Source: Chionoecetes opilio (Eukaryota; Arthropoda; Malacostraca; Decapoda; Majidae). Taken from it: a DNA stretch of 64,000 bases. The position numbers and the translations under genes were made by a program. The DNA lies in assembly GCA_016584305.1 (NCBI GenBank), contig JACEEZ010023399.1, positions 71,844 to 135,843 of the forward strand. Reading direction: 5' to 3'. This document shows, piece by piece, positions 42,652-54,449 of this stretch (position 1 is its first letter; each line of letters opens with the position of its first letter). Under the pieces are notes generated by a model. That model was not told the DNA's origin. It worked only from the letters and a program-made list of their open reading frames with translations, and made no database searches.

Positions 42652-43712
42652 AAAAACCTAGCGCTCCCCAGCTAACCATCACCGGCGGGCCGACGTAGGC
42701 CGTAGAGCGGCGAACGGCGGCCGCCGGTGGCAAATTTACCTCCGTCAGCCCTCCGAAGGCCCGCTGGTGTATTTTCAGACGGGATAATTTACTATGTTGA
42801 AAATTAATGTACAGAATTTCAAGAATTGAATATTTCTATGTGTAAACATTTTGAAACAAGTTATATGATTATCTTGATGTAGTATTACATCAGTAGTGAC
42901 AAGCAGCGGCAACTTGACGTCAATCCTCCGGAGGCCCGCTGGGCGCTGGTACGTATTTGTAAGTGGGAAATATTCATTTCATATTATATATATTAACTCA
43001 GTAATATACATAGTATCTCAATATCGGTACCATCACCATTATTACGCCTGTTCAAGCTATTAAAAATTGTTATAAAAGTTTTTATAATAGTTTATAGAAA
43101 TGATCATATTTCAGTTCATTTCAAATATTTCCAGCTTAATCAGGAACACCCAGAGATACATAGAAATAAAGATGAGATACGTACATAGGAAGGAGTTCAC
43201 ATGGAAAAAGGTTATCATTTTGTCTGTGTCTGTAGCTAGTAACATATAAAAATAACACTTGATTAACCGCGGCGAAGATTATTACGGGATAACACAAGGT
43301 CATATTTTCCCTTATTTCAATAACTTCCAACATATTATCAACACATATCAATACTCAACGGTACACCTAATATGGAATATGTAGATGATGGAGTTAACAT
43401 ATGAATAATATCATGATTTAGAATAGAATATTATTTGAAATCATTTCCCAGCTATCAATGCACTAAACTGCCAGACGTACGATAGACATTACAAAGGGTT
43501 AAAAACCTACAAAAGGCCTAAATTGTCCCCCTTAACTAGTCGATAACATAATGAGAACTTAGTTATAACATGTTTTCGCTACATCATTATATCGAAATAG
43601 ACTGAATAATATAAATAATTGCAGTACGACACGTTTTTTTAGGAATTCCTTGACGGCGCCTGGCGCTGTGTCTGAGTGAAAATAATCAGTTAAGCGGCTA
43701 TCACACGGACAC
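42652..43712. other. 3' flank of the THAP gene, no gene seen
   Basis: 42668-42770 is GC-rich (CGGCGGCCGCCGG) with a repeated CCTCCG(A/G)AGGCCCGCTGG motif at 42748 and 42925. The rest is AT-rich and unassigned. Confidence 0.5.
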
Positions 43713-43799
43713 GGTGTGACGATATATATATGGAGTTGCCAATATAAAAGGTTGCATGGCCCCTACTGCGCATGCGCGGAAAAGCGCAACCTTATTTAT

Positions 43800-45230
43800 C
43801 GTTGTTACGGCGATATATTTGGTTGCCTGATAAATAGTGTCACCAAAACACAAGTATTTATTTTCTCATGTAGGTCATTTATCTATACTAGTCAGTGATA
43901 ACTTCGATCATAGACCACTGTGGTACAGATACAGTGGTATATATGCTTCTTTACAGCTTATTTACCATGTAGCTATGTGGCGATGAATGTGGTACCCTGA
44001 TAAATAGTGTCACCAAAACACAAGTATTTATTTTCTCATGTAGGTCATTTATTTATACTAGTCAGTGATAACTTCGATCATAGACCACTATACAGTGGTA
44101 TATATGGTTCTTTACATCTTATTTACCATGTAGCTATGTGGCGGTGAATGTGGTACCCTGATAAATAGTGTCACCAAAACACAAGTTATATTATTTTCTC
44201 ATGTAGGTCATTTATTTATACTAGTCAGTGATAACTTCGATCATAGACCACTATACAGTGGTATATATGGTTCTTTACATCTTATTTACCTTGTAGCTAT
44301 GTGGCGATGAATGTGGTACCCTGATAAATAGTGTCACCAAAACACAAGTTATATTATTTTCTCATGTAGGTCATTTATTTATACTAGTCAGTGATAACTT
44401 CGATCATAGACCACTGTGGTACAGATACAGTGGTATATATGGTGGTTATAATGGAGGAGAGTTTCACGTTCGCTACAGACCTTACTACTCACGTTTTCAA
44501 AAAAAATTTGGCTCAGTATACTGTACACTACTACTCTACTTGCACTCAATATTAAACAAAGATGTATATATTAAAATTATCCTTTTGTTGTCCTCCATTA
44601 CCTATATGCTTCTTTACATCTTATTTACCATGTAGCTATGTGGCGATGAATGTGGTACCCTGATAAATAAGGCACCCAAAACACAAGTTATATTATTTTC
44701 TCATGTAGGTCATTTATTTATACTAGTCAGTGATAACTTCGATCATAGACCATTATACAGTGGTATATATGGTTCTTTACATCTTATTTACCATGTAGCT
44801 ATGTGGCGGTGAATGTGGTACCCTGATAAATAATGTCACCAAAACACAAGTTAAATTATTTTCTCATGTAGGTCATTTATTTATACTAGTCTGTGATAAC
44901 TTCGATCATAGACCACTGTGGTACAGATACAGTGGTACATATGGTTCTTTACATCTTATTTACCATGTAGCTATGTGGCGATGAATGTGGTACCCTGATA
45001 AATAGTGTCACCAAAACACAAGTTATATTATTTTCTCATGTAGGTCATTTATTTATACTAGTCAGTGATAACTTCGATCATAGACCACTGTGGTACAGAT
45101 ACAGTGGTATATATGCTTCTTTACATCTTATTTACCATGTAGCTATGTGGCGGTGAATGTGGTACCCTGATAAATAAGGAAACCAAAACACAAGTCATAT
45201 TATTTTCTCATGTAGGTCATTTATTTATAC
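43800..45230. repeat. Satellite array, ~160-bp units
   Basis: Eight or so head-to-tail units starting GATAAATAGTGTCACCAAAA, with CTCATGTAGGTCATTTATTT, GTGATAACTTCGATCATAGA and TTTACCATGTAGCTATGTGG. Spacing is about 160-175 bp. One unit (from about 44440) is about 340 bp because of an extra block beginning GGTTATAATGGAGGAGAGTT, which matches the tip of the MULE-like elements. Confidence 0.92.
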
Positions 45231-45234
45231 TATT

Positions 45235-46515
45235 TTACACCTGGAAAATCTCCTCGGTCGCTCCCTGCTCTGGATGCCGGTACGTGGTGCCGTCTGAAGG
45301 ATCATGGCTGGCATGCCGGCCATGCCGGCATGCCAGCCAGAGCAGGGAGCGACCGAGAAGATTTTCCAGGTGTACACAGGCGCCTGCGAGCATGCCGCTG
45401 TTCGAGGCCGACGTATCGAAGGAAAGGCCAATGATCTGCTCCCTGGCACCGACTCGCTCGACCTCCTGGAAAACCGTCCTTGCGACTTCTTGTCCCGTTC
45501 CATCTTGTGCGACGGGGACTCCCAGGATCTCTTCGAAGTTCTGCCCGGTCGCAACCACGGCAATGCGGTCCTCTGAAGCCCATTTCGAAGTCGCTTTCGG
45601 TAGTAGTTTGCCGTCCCAGTGGAGAACCAACGGAGGAGGATCCTTGAAGGCCTCCCTTTCCAGTTGAATGGCAAGTGTCTCCCTGTTCCTGGGCCTTGAA
45701 CGATGGACAGTGCTCGGCGAAATGACAAGCTGACTGACATCGTGGCCCAAGTCCTTCGCTGTCGCGATGTAAGCGCTCGAGGCCTGACGCACGGACAGCC
45801 CTTCTCGGTCCCAGGCCGACGTTAGCTCGATATTTAGGGACAGCTTGTTTGTTGGTGCTCGCCGGGGTAATTTTGTTGCCGGTGCCTTGAAGTCGCCGTC
45901 CTCATCTTCCGACGATGTAGTAGACGATGAGGAAAGGCCAGATCGCGTATAGGGGACCTTCTCCAGTAGGCGTTCCGTTTCAGCCTCCTGCTTCCGCTTG
46001 CGGTTTTCCAACTTCTTAGCGGCTTCCTTTTTCTTCTTTTCATTCGCCACTTCGGCGACATCGACGCCGGCCATGGACGAACTGGAACGATCTTCTCTCT
46101 GCGAAATGAGGAAGCTTTTGTCCTCATCCAAGATATCCCTCCTTTCAAGAACGTCTGCGCTGGAGATGTCGAAAAGATCTTACAGGTCGCCCTTCCAAAT
46201 CTTCCGCTTCAGCTCGGCCCGGTCAGTTATCCTGTTCCGATCCTTCTTCAGGGCTTGGTACTCCTCGAACAGATTTTTGACGTTCTTCCTAATGTTCGCG
46301 TCGGTTTTCGTTGTCAACTTCGCCTTGCCCCAGATGGCCTTCAGCTTCTCACTCGTTGCCGACACGGAATCAGGGACAGTTTTCTTGAATACGTGGTGCT
46401 GATACATGAAGAAAAGGAACACTTGCTCCCGCGAGGGCAAGCGAGCACCAAGGATGTCTGGTTCTGGAGCTTTGTCGAGCAGCCACATCTGCGAAGACTT
46501 TCTAGTAGCCGCCAT
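45235..46515 (-). pseudogene. DDE/RNase H-like transposase remnant, in-frame stop and truncated 3' end
   Basis: Minus strand, ATG at 46515. One frame runs from 46515 to 45235 with a single TAA (46182-46180). N-terminal part: KTVPDSVSATSEKLKAIWGK, a Lys/Glu-rich coiled region (KKKKEAAKKLENRKRKQEAE), then LHWDGKLLP, VVATGQNFEEILGVPVAQDG, IGLSFDTSASNSG, ACVHLENLLGRSLLWLACRH. The DGK and SFDT aspartates and the CRH motif resemble RNase H-fold transposases with a zinc-like CxxH insertion. I recall this as a multi-copy uncharacterised family. The protein stops at CRH, where it runs into an inverted repeat next to the satellite, so the C-terminal catalytic part is lost. Confidence 0.75.
45237..45374. 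repeat. Inverted repeat at the broken 3' end of the transposase remnant
   Basis: ACACCTGGAAAATCTCCTCG and CGAGAAGATTTTCCAGGTGT pair over about 37 bp. Between them is GGCATGCCGGCCATGCCGGC, itself self-complementary. It looks like a foldback formed when the element broke. Confidence 0.85.
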
Positions 46516-47171
46516 TTTACCTAAGAAAGAAAGAAAAAATGTATTTCACAAAGGGATTTCACGGAATTGACTGCAGCCCGATAAAGTGCCCGACCCCTAA
46601 ACCCTAATGGAATGAGCTGAAATTTGGCACGACACTTCACCAGCATATATACTACACGGGCAGCATCGATATGAACCAAAACTATCGACTTCGACAAAAT
46701 GAAACACCCTAGTGGTCATTGTTAATTTTTTGTCTTGTCCTAATTAAATCAATATGTAATGCCACCTCTGTTATGATTGCTCTAGTACTTTCCATGGCAG
46801 CTACAAGATCAAGTGAATAATTTTGACGGAGTAGAAATGGAACAAAATCATAGCAATTACCACAAGCAATCATGGTATGTGACTACGAATACGAGCTTAA
46901 GTATAATGATTCATTGCAAAAACACTGTTCCATTACATTCCTCGCCCTTGAAAATGTATATTTAGACACCAAGATCAGATGGCTACCACCATTAGAAGAA
47001 GAGATATCGTGAAATCCAGGCGAAAATGGCCGCCACTTTGAAAAACCAAGCTGGCCGCCATATTGTGATTGAAAAAAATGTAAACATTGATTTCCTTCTT
47101 CAGGAGGTCCTAAGCTTTATGAAAATGTACAGTTTTGCAAATCTCCAAAAAATTACAACGAAAGCCTTTTT
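46516..47171. other. No gene seen
   Basis: Upstream of the transposase remnant. No promoter motif or repeat family recognised. Confidence 0.4.
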
Positions 47172-47480
47172 TTGTACAGTGGGAACTGGACTAAAAGAAT
47201 AACAAGCAGGATTGACAAAGGGAAGGAGACTGGAGGACAACCTGTAATTAAAACAACACTGCATCAACAACGCATACAAACAAATAAATTATTTGTGGCA
47301 GCGATTGACTTCAAAAAGGTCTATGACTCAGTGAAAAGAGAAAAGTTAATTGCTACATTAATAAAATATAAAACAGACAGTAGGATTATAGAATGTGTAA
47401 AAAATATAAACTTAAAACTTAAAACTAACAGCCTAGAACATCAGGACAGAAGGAGACACTCACAAAAGCAGAAAAAGTAA
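47172..47480 (+). pseudogene. Reverse transcriptase scrap (non-LTR)
   Basis: Plus strand frame with LFVAAIDFKKVYDSVKREKL, a palm-domain region (IDFKKVYDS) of non-LTR reverse transcriptases. Short and isolated. Just upstream of the Tc1 palindrome. Confidence 0.7.
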
Positions 47481-47555
47481 TAAAGTGGCAGTAAACCAAC
47501 GCAGGGTTGATAAGGCACTGTACCCCAAACACCATCGCAGCTGATCCGAACAGTA

Positions 47556-48569
47556 CAGTCGGCGCAAAAAAACTTAGGACGCCAAAAGACTTGGGGCGGG
47601 AATAACGTCCTTAGCTGTTTTGACAATTTCGGTGGGAGCGATTGAATTGTTTTACGTTTTTTGTATATCTGGCAGTGTATTAGTGTTTCTGCTGTAGATT
47701 CCTCGCTCCTGCCCGCTCTGTATCTTCCAAGTCATCATAGGAAGAGGTTGTTGTGTTTGGTTCTCCAACCTTCCTACACCCCCATCTTCTACCGCCTTCT
47801 CCAGGTCTAATAAAGCATTATGCCGGGCAAATCTCTATCAATTGTGAAGAAGACACATATAGTAACCTTGTATCGAAGTGGGAAAACAATTGGCCAGATA
47901 GCGAGGGAGATGTGTGTTTCCAAACATACCGTCTCGGTGTGGTGCAGGCGGGCGCAAGATGGTGAGTTAGAGACTGTTTTGGCGTGGAGGAAAGGGTCAG
48001 GGCGGCCAAGAAAAACTTCAAAGAAGACTGATCAACTGCTCATAAGGTTTGTTGATGTCAATAATCATTTTGAGCAGTTGATCAGTCTTCTTTGAAGTTT
48101 TTCTTGGCCGCCCTGACCCTTTCTTCCACGCCAAAACAGTCTCTAACTCACCATCTTGCGCCCGCCTGCACCACACCGAGACGGTATGTTTGGAAACACA
48201 CATCTCCCTCGCTATCCGGCCAATTGTTTTCCCACTTCGATACAAGGTTACTATATGTGTCTTCTTCACAATTGATAGAGATTTGCCCGGCATAATGCTT
48301 TATTAGAACTGGAGAAGGCGGTAGAAGATGGAGGGGCAAATGGGGGTGTAGGAAGGTTGGAGAACCAAACATAACAACCTCTTCCTATGATGACTTGGAA
48401 GATACAGAGCGGGCAGCAGCGAGGAATCTACAGCAGAAACCCTAACACACTGCCAGATATACAAAAAACGTAAAACAATTCAATCGCTCCCACCGAAATT
48501 GTCAAAACAGCTAAGGACGTTATTCCCGCCCCAAGTCTTTTGGCGTCCTAAGTTTTTTTGTGCCGACTG
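47556..48569. mobile_element. Palindromic Tc1-like element (two 5' halves)
   Basis: 1014 bp. TIR tips CAGTCGGCGCAAAAAAACTT and AGTTTTTTTGTGCCGACTG with TA at 47554-47555 and 48570-48571. Each half runs about 500 bp to a loop near 48040-48070. Both halves encode the same Tc1 N-terminus from MPGKSLSIVKKTHIVTLYRS, with SKHTVSVWCRRAQ and a KGSGRPRK basic hinge: plus strand from 47820, minus strand from 48293. The arms are almost identical, so the event is young. No catalytic domain. Confidence 0.95.
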
Positions 48570-48571
48570 TA

Positions 48572-49560
48572 GTAGGGACAGCCACAGCTGTACATCGGCA
48601 GATGACTAGAACCTGGAGAAGAAATAATAGATTCATATCAGCACTTGGTAATCAGCAAAAAAGACAATGCATGGGATGTAGAGAAAAAAATGGGAGACCA
48701 AATACAATAATTGTTTTCACCTGTCACTTTCTTATTGTGATGTCTACATCAAGTATAATAAATATATATAAATATAAATACAAATATAAAGATATATATG
48801 GTTTTATATATAACTGTTTTATATATAACAGTTTCAGGAGATGAATGGCAACAGCACTAGTGTCTGTGAGGCTTGTCTCGGTAGCTTGGGCAGCATGAGA
48901 ACAAGCTGAGTTTACCAAGGTTTATGGGAGCAATGATAAAATAAATTGTGTGGAATGTATGCCAGAGACAATTACCTCAGTTATGATGTTGCTGCATTTA
49001 TTTTAATTAAACATTCCTTCTGAGTCTACGTTATCCACAAAACTTTATATTTAATGTTCATAATGTATATACTAGCCATGGGTTATCCCAAAATGGTTTG
49101 GCTGGTTAAAGCATGAGTAGGGTGCATGATATTTATATTCCCAGCCGTTATGAATTAGCTTTGACTATGCTGCAAAGATGCTTCGAGAATATAATTTTTC
49201 TAGTTTTCCGTTGTTATATGTGCATGAATAGTGGGGACTCAATTAAGGCGTCATTGTATATCTTACCGACAACTGTTGCATGTATATGTCGTGTCGTAGT
49301 CCTGCAGGTTACGCCATCGGTGTGATGATATGCCTTCACAGTCACGATGGTACCATGCCTGGCAGGCATCGCAAGCAATCATGCAGTCACCCTCCACGTG
49401 CGGTTGCCTGAAATGACAAAAAACATCAAATTAGTTACTGTTCACATCACATCTGTTTGGACCCGATTTAACATGGGGGAACATTTCCATTGTACCGTTA
49501 TTTATGCACCTGGCTAAGTGACTGAGACTTTTTTGTTTCCAGTTACACCTACTTGGATTG
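48572..49560. other. No gene seen
   Basis: A short TA/AAATAT patch at 48765-48830. Otherwise unassigned AT-rich sequence inside the large satellite-bearing element. Confidence 0.4.
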
Positions 49561-49790
49561 ATACCAAAACAAACGGCTGTCACCAATACTTTCCTAACCT
49601 AACTGGGGCGTTGCGCCTTCATCCCAAACTACTCTGCTAGTTAACTAACCTAACCTGTGCATTTATTACGTAACCTAACCTTACTGGGGGGTTTTTGCCT
49701 CCCCCCAAACCTACCTTGTTAGTTTTAATTACCGACGGCTGTTGTAATTGTTAGAAATACTCCTTATGAGAACGATACATTTAGCAAACG
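49561..49790. repeat. Dispersed repeat with TAACCTAACC motif
   Basis: CTAACTGGGGCGTTGCGCC, GTTAACTAACCTAACCTG and TTACGTAACCTAACCTTAC. Related copies near 58135-58245 and 62155-62290. Confidence 0.6.
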
Positions 49791-49877
49791 TTTGGGATAG
49801 TCTTTGAGGAACATGTCGATAATGACACACAGACGTTGTATTCTTACTGTTAAATGTCTTTTTCTGTGTCGACCTTC

Positions 49878-50455
49878 CCGGTGTAGCGATCTCACCAGCT
49901 ACCCTTGGCCCGAGTAGCTACACCTCACAAATACGCACAGCAACACTGCTCCCTGGGTGAATATTTATTTGACAATGTATACCAATTCTGATCCTGGGTA
50001 AAAACATGGTGGAAACATTGAATGTAGAGTAGTAATTAAAGTAGAAAATAGAACATTTCAAGCGACTGTGCCCTTGCCTGGAACATATACGTACCCTCCC
50101 CTTAGGCTTATACTGAAATACTGCTCCATGGGTGAATAGTTGTTTGACAATATATACGTTTTACCCAAGATCAGAATTGGTATACGTGTACTATATTGTC
50201 AAACAACTCTTCACCCAGGGAGCAGTGTTTCAGTATACTGGTAGGGTAGTATTCTAGGCTAAGGCACATTCACTTGAAATGTTCTATGTTCTACTTTAAT
50301 TACTACTCTACACTAAATGTTTCCACCATGTTTTACCCAGGATTACAATTGGTATACATTGTTAAACAACTATTCACCCAGGGAGCAGTGTTTCAGTGCG
50401 TATTTGTGCAGTGTAGCTACTCGGGCCAAGGGTAGCTGGTGAGATCGCTACATCC
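49878..50455. repeat. Imperfect ~570-bp inverted repeat
   Basis: GTAGCGATCTCACCAGCTAC pairs with GTAGCTGGTGAGATCGCTAC. CTGCTCCCTGGGTGAATA and TTCACCCAGGGAGCAGTG recur four times. TTGGTATACATTGTNAAA is at the right end and again at 52293, where the smaller element restarts. Confidence 0.78.
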
Positions 50456-51430
50456 GACGTGGATGCCTGGCTTATTTGTTCTTATTACTATGGAAATCCA
50501 TTCTGTATTGCCTTGGCACTAACACAATATATAAAGTAGTCAACCAGGAACATACTTGTCGTTAATGACACACAGAAGGTGTATTCTTACTGTTAAATAT
50601 GTCTTTTTCTGTGTCACCCTTCCCGCGCATGCCTCCGACGTGGATGCCTGGCTTATTTGTTCTTATTACTATGGAAATCCATTCTATATTGCCTTGGCAC
50701 TAATACAATATATAAAGTAGTCAACAAGGAACACACTTGTCGATAATGACACACAGACGTTGTATTCTTACTGTTAAATATGCCTTTTTCTGTGTCACCC
50801 TTCCCGCGCATGCCTCCGACGTGGATGGGTGAACATGATAGGATTTACACATAATAACGCGTTGTTTTGTACAAATACTTAGCCCACCTGTACAATACTG
50901 ATTATTCAATGTACGACCAAAGTTAAAGCAGGGAACGTTACTGTATTATTACAAACAGGAGCACAAACCTGCCATGGTGTCCTCGTCACTTCCAGCTTGT
51001 GCCAGGTGCACCAAAACACCCGTATATGTTCATATATATCTAACCACTGGGCTTGTGTCTGGTATGCAGCGATTGTTCAAGTCTTCTTCTATCATGGACA
51101 GCCTTATAGTGTACGGACACTTATCATTTATGACATAATTTGCCATATTGCTGGCTTTGGGCGGTGGTCGGTGCGAGAGCGGGCCAGGCAGCAACACTAA
51201 GAACCAAAATATCTCATGTAAACACCACTGTTGGGCGAGTATCTTGATGACAGCAATAGATGAGGCATTCTTCTATTGTGGGATGCCTCATTTGGTGAAG
51301 GATAGCATTGTTTAACTGATTTTAGACGATATTTCTATTTACCTGATATATTTGGTTTCTCACGCCACCGCGCATGCGCAGTAGGGGCCATGCAACCTTT
51401 TATATTGGCAACTCTTTATATCGTCGGACT

Positions 51431-53387
51431 GTGTGACGATATAAAGGGTTGCCATTATAAAAGGTTGCCAGGCCCCTACTGCGCATGCGCGGAAAAGTGC
51501 AACCTTATTTATCGTTGTTACGGCGATATATTTGGTTGCCTGATAAATAGTGTCACCAAAACACAAGTATTTATTTTTTCATGTAGGTCATTTATTAATA
51601 CTAGTCAGTGATAACTTCGATCATAGACCACTGTGGTACAGATACAGTGGTATATATGCTTCTTTACATCTTATTTACCTTGTAGCTATGTGGCGATGAA
51701 TGTGGTACCTACCCTGATAAATAATGTCACCAAAACACAAGTCATATTATTTTCTCATGTAGGTCATTTATTTATACTAGTCAGTGATAACTTCGATCAT
51801 AGACCACTGTGGTACAGATACAGTGGTATATATGGTGGTTATAATGGAGGAGAGTTTCACGTTCGCTACAGACCTTACTACTCACGTTTTCAAAAAAAAA
51901 ATTGGCTCTGTATACTGTACACTACTACTCTACTTGCACTCAATATTAAAAAAAGATGTATATATTAAAATTATCCTTTTGTTGTCCTCCATTATTACCT
52001 ATATGCTTCTTTACATCTTATTTACCATGTGGCTATGTGGCGATGAATGTGGTACCCTGATAAATAATGTCACCAAAACACAAGTCATATTATTTTCTCA
52101 TGTAGGTCATTTATTTATACTAGTCAGTGATAACTTCGATCATAGACCACTGTGGTACAGATACAGTGGTATATATGCTTCTTTACATCTTATTTACCAT
52201 GTAGCTATGTGGCGATGAATTTGATACTCTGATAAATAAGGAAACCAAAACACATGTTATATTATTTTCTCATGTAGGTCATTTATTTATACAATTGGTA
52301 TACATTGTCAAATAAATATTCACCCAGGGAGCAGTGTTTCAGTGCGTATTTGTGCAGTGTAGCTACTCGGGCCAAGGGTAGCTGGTCAGATCGCTACACC
52401 GGGCATGCCTCCGACGTGGATGCCTGGCTTATTTGTTCTTATTACTATGGAAATCCATTCTGTATTGCCTTGGCACTAATACAATATATAAAGTAGTCAA
52501 CCAGGAACATATTTGTCGATAATGACACACAGACGTTGTATTCTTACTGTTAAATATGTCTTTTTCGGTGTCACCCTTCCCGCGCATGCCTCCGACGTGG
52601 ATGCCTGGCTTATTTGTTCTTATTACTATGGAAATCCATTCTGTATTGCCTTGGCACTAATACAATATATAAAGTAGTCAACAAGGAACATATTTGTCGA
52701 TAATGACACACAGACGTTGTATTCTTACTGTTAAATATGCCTTTTTCTGTGTCACCCTTCCCGCGCATGCCTCCGACGTGGATGGGTGAACATGATAGGA
52801 TTTACACATAATAACGCGTTGTTTTGTACAAATACTTAGCCCACCTGTACAATACTGATTATTCAATGTACGACCAAAGTTAAAGCAGGGAACGTTACTG
52901 TATTATTACAAACAGGAGCACAAACCTGCCATGGTGTCCTCGTCCCTTCCAGCTTGTGCCAGGTGCACCAAAACACCCGTATATGTTCATATATATCTAA
53001 CCACTGGGCTTGTGTCTGGTATGCAGCGATTGTTCAAGTCTTCTTCTATCATGGACAGCCTTATAGTGTACGGACACTTATCATTTATGACATAATTTGC
53101 CATATTGCTGGCTTTGGGCGGTGGTCGGTGCGAGAGCGGGCCAAGCAGCAACACTAAGAACCAAAATATCTCATGTAAACATCACTGTTGGGCGAGTATC
53201 TTGATGACAGCAATAGATGAGGCATTCTTCTATTGTGGGATGCCTCATTTGGTGAAGGATAGCATTGTTTAACTGATTTTAGACGATATTTCTATTTACC
53301 TGATATATTTGGTTTCTCACGCCACCGCGCATGCGCAGTAGGGGCCATGCAACCTTTTATAATGGCAACCCTTTATATCATCACACC
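51431..53387. mobile_element. Small satellite-bearing TIR element (1.95 kb)
   Basis: Ends GTGTGACGATATAAAGGGTT and AACCCTTTATATCATCACAC, with the NRF-1-like TACTGCGCATGCGC inward at both ends. Left half is the satellite (51545-52290). The right half (52293-53387) is nearly identical to 50340-51425 of the neighbour. No gene. It looks like an internally deleted version of the element to its left. Confidence 0.85.
51545..52290. repeat. Satellite array, ~160-bp units, second block
   Basis: Same units as at 43800-45230, about four, including one with the GGTTATAATGGAGGAGAGTT block (51837). Broken at 52290 by the same junction sequence (TTTATTTATAC) as at 45230. Confidence 0.9.
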
Positions 53388-53560
53388 ACCCGTGTTTGCC
53401 AGCTTATGGTAATTTTCCCCAGTGGCGTACCGAGGGGGGTGGGGGGGGTGGCATGCGGCCATGGCCCCCCCCTTTGCAAAAAATAAATAATACTAATATA
53501 TATTTATTATAAATAAATAAATATTTATATATCACAGACCACTATATCTACAGTGGTCTA

Positions 53561-53640
<80 letters not shown>

Positions 53641-54447
53641 GCCCCCCCATTTCAATTTTCTGGGTACGCCACTGAAATTTTTCCCCTACCAAATAATATG
53701 TTTATCAGTATAAAAGATATGCTGTTGTCTTCGAAAATTCTTGTTCTATAATATTATCAAATAAAAAACCGTAAAGCACACTAAAGAAAGGCCATTATGA
53801 GCCTCTCAAGAAATATGCATGAACTTAATATTCACCAGCGCCAGCTCCCATTTAATATTTTGCTCGAAAACATTTTACATGGAGAATATCAGTAGAAGCG
53901 GAATTTCATTAGCCTTCTATTGATATATTTCGTTAACTGATCAATTAATTAGAACCATGTATAAATTAGCATTAACTAAATAAATAACCTCATCAATCGG
54001 AAAAAATTACCCGATTTCATGATGTTATTTATTTAGTTAACGCTAATTTATGCATGCTGCTAATTCATTTATCAGATAACGAAATATATCAATGGAAAGC
54101 TAATGAAATTCCGCTTCTATTGATATTGTCCATGTAAAAAGTTTTCGAGCAAAATATTAAATGGGAGCTGGAGTTGGTGAATATTAAGTTCATGCATATT
54201 TCTTGCGGGTCTCATAATGGCCATTCTTTAGTGTGTTTTGCGGTTTTTTTTTAGATAATATTATAGAACAAACATTTCCGAAGATAACAGTATATCTTTT
54301 ATACTGATAAACATATATTTGGTAGGGGAAAAATACCATAAGCTGGCAAACACGGGCGGCAAGTGAAGTTTGTTGGTCCTCCAGCTTGCATTTCCCGCGC
54401 CTGTCGCAGCCACAACAAGGGCTGTGACGTCACGTGCAAGACACCTA
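53386..54447. mobile_element. Hairpin MITE with ~470-bp arms, left tip missing
   Basis: Arms fold about a centre near 54000 (CAATCGGAAAAAATTACCCGA). The right tip is CACGTGCAAGACACCTA followed by TA. The left tip is cut near 53386 at the junction with the satellite element. A hAT MITE sits in the left arm. A complete copy is at 59340. Confidence 0.85.
53420..53674. mobile_element. hAT-type MITE nested in the hairpin MITE
   Basis: TIRs CAGTGGCGTACC and GGGTACGCCACTG, as in the copy at 9086. Contains a long (TA)n (53556-53636). The target is a repeat around AATTTTCC; the two sides differ by homopolymer length. Confidence 0.85.
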
Positions 54448-54449
54448 TA

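Larger units (their letters stand above)
43714..51425. mobile_element. Large satellite-bearing TIR element, possible autonomous copy
   Basis: Left end GTGTGACGATAT then GTTGCCAATATAAAAGG and CCCCTACTGCGCATGCGCGG; right end the inverse (GCGCATGCGCAGTAGGGGCC, AACCTTTTATATTGGCAAC, ATATCGTC). Inside: a 160-bp satellite array (43800-45230), a transposase-like remnant (45235-46515), an RT scrap, a palindromic Tc1 and a 570-bp inverted repeat (49878-50455). A smaller element with the same ends abuts it. A target duplication is not clear. Confidence 0.7.

Noticed and set aside
50721..51200. Duplicated short frames (also 52678-53157) as genes
   Set aside because: They are kept only because the DNA duplication is recent; no domain, and both lie in a mobile element.
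43714..53387. Maverick/Polinton element
   Set aside because: No polymerase, integrase or capsid-type gene is visible, and the ends do not look like that class.
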